Both the position numbers and the translations under genes were made by a program. The notes beneath the pieces were generated by a model, which made no database searches, was not told where the DNA came from, and saw nothing but the letters and a program-made list of their open reading frames with translations. Below, piece by piece: positions 15,302 to 19,096 of a stretch of DNA of 19,096 nucleotides. How positions within the stretch are numbered: the first letter of the stretch is position 1; each line of letters opens with the position of its first letter. The DNA comes from an uncultured Phycisphaerales bacterium. Lineage in GTDB: Bacteria; Planctomycetota; Phycisphaerae; Phycisphaerales; SM1A02. Location: positions 1 through 19,096 of the forward strand of contig CAMPIL010000016.1 in assembly GCA_946886375.1 (NCBI GenBank), given 5' to 3'.

Positions 15302-15739
15302 ATGACGATTGAATCTTCAATACGGTGTGCGAAGTGCGGTTACCTTCTGCGGGGACTTGAGCTGTCGGGCGCATGTCCAGAGTGTGGCGATTCCATCGCG
15401 AGCACAATGGCGCGACAATCAAGGCCACCTCGATATCGGTGGACGATTCGTTTGTTCATCGCGTTTGGTGCGCTGCATTTTGCGATTATTACTTTCCTTC
15501 TGATTCTGCTGTACCGCGGCGATGCGGAGGCAGGAATAGCAGCCTTTGTCCTTGATCTCCCGATCTGGATCCTTTGGGATTGGGTAATCGGACCTGGAGT
15601 CGGGGCCCGTGGTATTGGGCTATTCGCGGCGCTGCTGTACGGTGCCTTGGCCGGCTGGCTCATGTATGGGTTACCGGGCGCGTTGTTGGGCCTTCTGATT
15701 GATTGGATGCGTAACCTCAGGAATCCACCTACAATGTGA
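15302..15739 (+). CDS. Zinc-ribbon membrane protein, copy 1
   Basis: This 145-residue protein has an N-terminal zinc ribbon with cysteines 9, 12, 25 and 28 (IRCAKCGYLLRGL...CPECG). Three or so hydrophobic segments follow (ALHFAIITFLLILL, AAFVLDLPIWILWDWVIG, FAALLYGALAGWLMYGLPGA). Such CxxCGYxLxGL proteins are common in planctomycetes but have no established function. The ATG at 15302 is preferred to a GTG at 15284. A TACGAT hexamer ends 8 nt before it and there is no Shine-Dalgarno, so a leaderless transcript is possible. Its stop is 4 nt from the stop of the convergent FG-GAP/dockerin fragment. Copies 2 and 3 further right share the ribbon, the length and the convergent arrangement. Confidence 0.78.
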   Translation: MTIESSIRCAKCGYLLRGLELSGACPECGDSIASTMARQSRPPRYRWTIRLFIAFGALHFAIITFLLILLYRGDAEAGIAAFVLDLPIWILWDWVIGPGVGARGIGLFAALLYGALAGWLMYGLPGALLGLLIDWMRNLRNPPTM

Positions 15740-15743
15740 TTCG

Positions 15744-16913
15744 TCATTCTCCCGATCCTCCCATGCAGGGATTCTCCTGACAGCTCGGCAGCAAGTTGTA
15801 CGGGTAATACGGATTGGAAAGCAGCGCACAGAAGGTGGCGCAATCCCATTGAGGAATGATGTCGGCGTTGCGGGGTCGGAATGCCACAGCGGCGTTGCGC
15901 ACAACAATGTTGGGTTTGTTGGTTCCATCGCGGGTCCATCTCCCACTGAAGACTTCAACATCAAGGGCCGCTATGTCCGCATCCCCGCTGAACTGGTGTG
16001 TGCCGCCATCGAGCAGATAAAGTCCCAACGTATACGAGTACTTTGCTGATTGATTGATAGTGTCGCCTGCTCGGATGCGAACCGCGTCACAATGCTGCTG
16101 CGTCCCCGGCACGCCCGGCGGGTCCCATGTATTCGGATCGAACCAATCGCCGCCGCCGGTGCCGTTGCTTTGGTACACGATTCCCTGCACCGGACACGGT
16201 CCCCACGCATTGATCACTGCAATCATGTCATTGGCGTTCACCACCCCATCGCCGGAAGGGCGCGGAGCAATGTCTGCGGTACAACTGGCCGGCAGCGGGG
16301 AACAGGGACCCCAGGAATTCATCACCAGGAGGAGATCGTTCACGTTGACCCAGCCATCCGGGTCGCCGGTTCCGCCCGGACCTGCGATGTCGCCGTAGCA
16401 ACTCGCGCCGGAAGATCCGCCCATCGCACTCGCTTGGCCGCCGCCGGAGTCGTTGCCGGTCGCGTCGCCTTCCAAAGTCTGCCGGTACGCGCCGGTTCCT
16501 GAGAAGATGTAGGTTCTGTAGATGGTGCCGTTCGCGGTGCTGGCGTACGTGCCGCGCACCATGATTTCATCCAGCCCATCGCCGGTGATGTCTGGCAGAC
16601 GCCGCAGGCCTGCGCCGAAGTCAAACGTCTCCGCGTCTGGACACACGAGAATCAGGTTGGCGTAGTCTGCCGACAGGAACAGTGGACAGTTCTCATCGAA
16701 CGGGCCGAGGAAGACGTACACACGACCCTGCTGTTCCTTCGGCGCGCCGATGACAAGGTCTTTGTGTGCGTCGGCGTTGAGCGCATCCATCACAGCGACG
16801 GCGTAGCCGAACTTGTCTCCGTCTTCTTTGCCGGTGAAGATGAAGGTGAGGTCGTTGCTCCCGGATGCGCCGGAATAGACGCGGACTTCGCCAGGACGTG
16901 CCGGGCTGTTGAG
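15744..16913 (-). pseudogene. 5'-truncated FG-GAP/dockerin secreted protein with C-terminal module 1
   Basis: The frame is open from a TAG at 16916-16914 down to 15744 but has no proper start; the first candidates are a GTG or ATG well inside an FG-GAP repeat. The translation runs GEVRVYSGASGSNDLTFIFT, FGYAVAVMDALNADAHKDLVIG and LPDITGDGLDEIMVRG, which are beta-propeller FG-GAP units. Next comes a paired dockerin-like repeat (GDPDGWVNVNDLL and SGDGVVNANDMI, each ending in W-G-P-C). Last is a module of about 134 residues, WFDPNTWDPPGVPGTQQH to the end. The N-terminal half and signal peptide are missing, so this is most likely the tail of a large exported protein cut off by rearrangement. Sequence just beyond 16916 is a different, more AT-rich segment. 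The C-terminal module is repeated at 17478-17870 and 18305-18490. Confidence 0.75.
16093..16122. repeat. 30-nt identical block, copy in module 1
   Basis: This stretch is identical over 30 nt to 17812-17841. On the minus strand both encode PPGVPGTQQH in the C-terminal module. The DNA on either side is clearly diverged, so the block is either under strong constraint or was recently exchanged. Confidence 0.85.
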
Positions 16914-17059
16914 CTAAGACCACTGGAACTGAAGTATGTACCATTGAGCTCGCGGCAAGAATTGAGCACAGTTGTCGTCTACAATGTGATTGCAACGACT
17001 GCAAGAAAGGTCTGCGCCACTTGTTGCATCGGTTCTCAGGTAATTTGATAGAAGATCGG

Positions 17060-17473
17060 ATGGACGAGATGCCGAAACTAAACATGGAATGCATAAAATG
17101 CGGGTACAATCTCCATGGCTTGAAGTCAGACGGAGTGTGCCCAGAATGTGGGCTATCAGTAGCCGAATCACTCAAAGGCGACGAATCCATCTTGCCATGG
17201 CGGCGGCGCAAAGCATGCATCGGGATAACATCGGCAGCCTTCGCGCTGTTGCATTTCATCTTCGGTGCAATTGCGCTATCAAGCGATAATACCGAAGGGG
17301 CTGGGTTTCTAATTGTTGTTGTTGACTTTCCAGTGGTCATGGTTGCAACGCTGTTAGGTGGTGCTCAATCGATATTTGGGAGTACTGCCTATTTTGCTTT
17401 TCTCGTATTGGTGGGCGGCACAGCATTTTATGCAATAATCGGAATGATCCTCGGCTACATCATGAGTCGCTGA
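17060..17473 (+). CDS. Zinc-ribbon membrane protein, copy 2
   Basis: The protein has 137 residues from the ATG at 17060. Zinc-ribbon cysteines are 11, 14, 27 and 30 (MECIKCGYNLHGL...CPECG). Hydrophobic segments follow (ITSAAFALLHFIFGAIAL, FLIVVVDFPVVMVATLLGG, YFAFLVLVGGTAFYAIIGMIL). It matches copy 1 in ribbon, in the LHF segment, in the D-L/F-P segment within the second hydrophobic stretch, and in length. The codons look less GC-rich than in the core genes. Its stop is 4 nt from the stop of the convergent module 2 remnant, the same spacing as copy 1. The upstream 143 nt (16917-17059) contain no gene and border the broken end of the FG-GAP fragment. Confidence 0.75.
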   Translation: MDEMPKLNMECIKCGYNLHGLKSDGVCPECGLSVAESLKGDESILPWRRRKACIGITSAAFALLHFIFGAIALSSDNTEGAGFLIVVVDFPVVMVATLLGGAQSIFGSTAYFAFLVLVGGTAFYAIIGMILGYIMSR

Positions 17474-17477
17474 GCGG

Positions 17478-17870
17478 TCATTGGCATGGCGAGTCGACGC
17501 ACGGCGGAAGTGTGGAGTATGGATAGAATGGATTTGCAAGCAAGAGACAGAACAGCTCACATTCATAAACGTGTTCTATGTCTGCGTGCGGCGGTATGTA
17601 TGCACTCCGTGCATTGCGAACGGTGATTAGAGGTTCAAAGTGGCTGGGCGCGAGCCATCGCCCCTGAGGCGCAACATCAAGGGCGGCTATATCAGCCTCA
17701 TCCGCAAAGATGTGGGCGCCACCTTGTTCGAGATAGTACAAGCCGAGCGTGTACGAATATGTCCCGCTCTGTGTGACAGTATCGCCGCTACGAATTCGAA
17801 TGACATCAAAGTGCTGCTGCGTCCCCGGCACGCCCGGCGGGCTCCAAGTACTTGGATCAAAACTGTCGCC
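17478..17870 (-). pseudogene. Bare C-terminal module 2 of the secreted protein
   Basis: This is homologous to the last 134 residues of the FG-GAP/dockerin fragment. GDSFDPSTWSPPGVPGTQQH aligns with GDWFDPNTWDPPGVPGTQQH, ADEADIAALDVAPQGRW with SGDADIAALDVEVFSGRW, and FCLLLANPFYPYSTLPPC with FCALLSNPYYPYNLLPSC. Similarity ends abruptly at about 17870, where the promoter region of zinc-ribbon copy 3 begins. It has no signal peptide, dockerin or plausible start (only an internal GTG at 17831), so it is probably a silent cassette or remnant. The module resembles beta-rich W-x2-P-x2-W...PG-x-P-G segments of exported proteins; its function is unknown. Confidence 0.75.
17812..17841. repeat. 30-nt identical block, copy in module 2
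   Basis: Partner of 16093-16122, in the same orientation, encoding PPGVPGTQQH on the minus strand. It lies near the upstream edge of module 2, about 30 nt inside the point where homology to module 1 stops. Confidence 0.85.
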
Positions 17871-17902
17871 GGGGTGCAGATGCGCCGTATACTTTCAGCA
17901 AC

Positions 17903-18304
17903 GTGGCCCGAGTAATCGAATTCGACCTCAAGTGCGCCAAGTGCAGATACAACTTGCGCGGGCTCAAAGACGACATGTGCCCCGAGTGCGCAATGCCGGT
18001 AGGGTGGACGCTTAAGCAGCACGAACGCAAGCACGGACGGGAGTGTCGACTGACTTGTACAATTGTGTTGCCCCTATTGATCTCGTGTCTATACATTCTT
18101 GCCGCGTCGGCACTCTGGTTGATTGGCGGCGATGCTGCCGAATTCCTCTGGCAGTATCTCTTGGCGCCATTATTGCTAGTCTTTTCTGTTCGAATGGGTT
18201 TGACTGAGCTTGTTGTGGTTGGACTGTTTGTATACTCAACGGTCGGATTACTGCTCGGACTTGCCTGCGACTTGGTTAAATGTGTCATTCGATGCCATCT
18301 TTGA
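17903..18304 (+). CDS. Zinc-ribbon membrane protein, copy 3
   Basis: The protein has 133 residues if it starts at the GTG at 17903; no ATG is available upstream of the ribbon and the longer frame needs a TTG. Ribbon cysteines are 11, 14, 26 and 29 (LKCAKCRYNLRGLKDDMCPEC). Hydrophobic segments follow (TIVLPLLISCLYILAASALW, FLWQYLLAPLLLVFSV, LVVVGLFVYSTVGLLLGLAC). A TATACT at 17888-17893 ends 9 nt before the GTG, consistent with a leaderless or very short-leader transcript. Its stop TGA directly abuts the convergent stop of module 3 (TGATCA). Sequence similarity to copies 1 and 2 is strongest in the ribbon; beyond it the shared features are mainly length and hydrophobic layout. Confidence 0.7.
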   Translation: MARVIEFDLKCAKCRYNLRGLKDDMCPECAMPVGWTLKQHERKHGRECRLTCTIVLPLLISCLYILAASALWLIGGDAAEFLWQYLLAPLLLVFSVRMGLTELVVVGLFVYSTVGLLLGLACDLVKCVIRCHL

Positions 18305-18594
18305 TCAAGGCGATCCGGTCGGGCCAGGCGACTCAGCGCACGAGAGAAGTGTGCGAAAGGGGTATGGCGCGTTAGCGAGCAGCGCACAAAATGTGGGACG
18401 GTCGTAGACCAGATCAACGCTGGAGTTGACTGGCTGTGACGCCTCGGCCGCGTTTCGAATAGTTGTTCTTGGCTGGAATTCTCCGGTGCGGAGCCAGCCC
18501 GCCACACGGACGCCAAAGGCGAAACGTCGGCGGCCTGTGCGCTCATCGCGCACGCAAGGATCGTGCTCAACACGGTCGCCATCAGCGATTTCAT
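18305..18594 (-). pseudogene. Signal-peptide start joined out of frame to C-terminal module 3
   Basis: The ATG at 18594, preceded by GGAGAAG, opens a classic signal peptide, MKSLMATVLSTILACAMSAQ, ending A-Q-A before ADVSPLASVW. Almost immediately downstream, in another frame, is a third version of the C-terminal module. There GWLRTGEFQPRTTIRNAAEA matches GRWLAPSHFEPLITVRNARS of module 2, and FCALLANAPYPFRTLLSC matches FCLLLANPFYPYSTLPPC. The frame of the signal peptide runs on into unrelated sequence, so the product is not intact. The simplest reading is that the start of the original secreted-protein gene was fused to a module by deletion and then frameshifted. A sequencing error that created the frameshift cannot be excluded. 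Confidence 0.6.
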
Positions 18595-18734
18595 GAGAAT
18601 CTTCTCCCACTCGGGTTCCCCCGCCCGGCAGCGCATGCCATTGTACATTCTGATGTCCGCCGACCTCTTGTCTGCCGCAAAAAGCCGCATGATCGCGGCC
18701 GAGACTTCAGCCCGGCACGTGGTGTGAATCGCCC

Positions 18735-18766
18735 ATCAATGCGATAATGGCCATAATGCGATTGAT
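18735..18766. promoter_or_regulatory. Imperfect palindrome over the oxidoreductase start
   Basis: The outer arms ATCAAT (18735-18740) and ATTGAT (18761-18766) pair, and the centre is ATGGCCAT. Twelve of sixteen base pairs match. The word AATGCGAT also repeats directly at 18739-18746 and 18755-18762. A GATAAT at 18743-18748, close to a -10 consensus, lies inside and ends 7 nt before the ATG at 18756. Together these suggest a regulator-controlled promoter with a very short or absent leader. Confidence 0.35.
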
Positions 18767-19096
18767 GAAGCGACGCCCCACAGCCGGCGGGGGCTGGCCC
18801 GCCATTTTCTACACGCTGCGCAAGGCCCGTTCGGTCGGCGTACGAAGAATGTGGAGAGCCCTGCGCTCGCGCAACGCCTGCAAAACCTGCGCGCTGGGAA
18901 TGGGCGGGCAACTCGGCGGCATGGTCAACGAAAAAGGCCGCTTCCCCGAAGTCTGCAAAAAATCCGTGCAGGCGATGGCCGCCGACCTGCAAGGCGCGAT
19001 CCACGAACATTTCTTCAGTGATTTCAATCTCGAGCAGTTGCGGGCCTTTTCGCCGCGCGAACTGGAATCGGCGGGCAGGCTCACGCAGCCCATGTA
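18756..19096 (+). CDS. FdhF/YdeP-type molybdopterin oxidoreductase, N-terminal part
   Basis: The frame runs open from the ATG at 18756 (another in-frame ATG is at 18747) to the window end, giving 113 residues. The sequence TAGGGWPAIFYTLRKARSVG, then RALRSRNACKTCALGMGGQ, GGMVNEKGRFPEVCKKSVQA and LRAFSPRELESAGRLTQPM matches the start of the FdhF/YdeP family of molybdopterin-dependent oxidoreductases. These are related to the formate dehydrogenase H alpha subunit. The CKTCALGMGG segment (Cys 42 and 45) is the family's typical N-terminal cysteine site. In E. coli YdeP is linked to acid resistance, but the substrate is unknown. Cofactor-binding domains lie beyond the window. It is divergent from the signal-peptide remnant, 161 nt away. 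Confidence 0.9.
   Translation, partial: MRLMKRRPTAGGGWPAIFYTLRKARSVGVRRMWRALRSRNACKTCALGMGGQLGGMVNEKGRFPEVCKKSVQAMAADLQGAIHEHFFSDFNLEQLRAFSPRELESAGRLTQPM

Noticed and set aside
17857..18593. Continuing the signal-peptide frame as one 245-residue secreted protein
   Set aside because: After about residue 30 it runs antisense to zinc-ribbon copy 3 and out of frame with the recognisable module, so the long frame is accidental.

Overview
The window looks like a high-GC chromosome segment from a planctomycete, most likely of the Phycisphaerae type. The best taxonomic hints are three small membrane proteins with an N-terminal C-x2-C-G-Y-x-L-x-G-L...C-P-E-C zinc ribbon, a secreted FG-GAP protein with a paired dockerin-like repeat ending in W-G-P-C, and the futalosine-type menaquinone enzyme MqnE. 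No rRNA, tRNA or CRISPR array was seen.

Left part (1-7.3 kb, mostly minus strand). Reading right to left there is a P-loop/deoxyribosyltransferase-like fusion, truA, a family 4 glycosyltransferase, a BshB1-like PIG-L deacetylase and the start of an unidentified gene cut by the window edge. On the plus strand, in the gap after the fusion gene, sits a 50-residue entericidin-type lipoprotein. Next to it, on the minus strand, is an 878-residue protein with a very long coiled coil followed by a two-TM domain resembling a polysaccharide co-polymerase.

Middle part (7.3-14.8 kb). mqnE (+) carries a 59-codon in-frame insertion built of nested inverted repeats. It converges on a tightly packed minus-strand run parA-vanZ-murJ, with no parB in view. 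recO and an HDOD-GGDEF signalling protein follow on the plus strand. Short AAATCGCC-type repeats occur beside and inside several of these genes, and a 30-nt palindrome is translated within truA. Palindromic elements therefore seem to invade both gaps and coding frames in this genome.

Right part (14.8-18.7 kb) looks less GC-rich and is the accessory region. Three diverged copies of one unit stand in a row: a plus-strand zinc-ribbon membrane protein whose stop codon lies 0-4 nt from the stop codon of a minus-strand C-terminal module of a secreted protein. The first module still has an FG-GAP segment and dockerin but no N-terminus. The second is the bare module. The third abuts a signal-peptide start but is out of frame with it. 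This resembles a surface-protein locus that has gained or duplicated C-terminal modules together with a convergent partner gene. It is the most unusual structure in the window.

The right edge holds the start of an FdhF/YdeP-type molybdopterin oxidoreductase.
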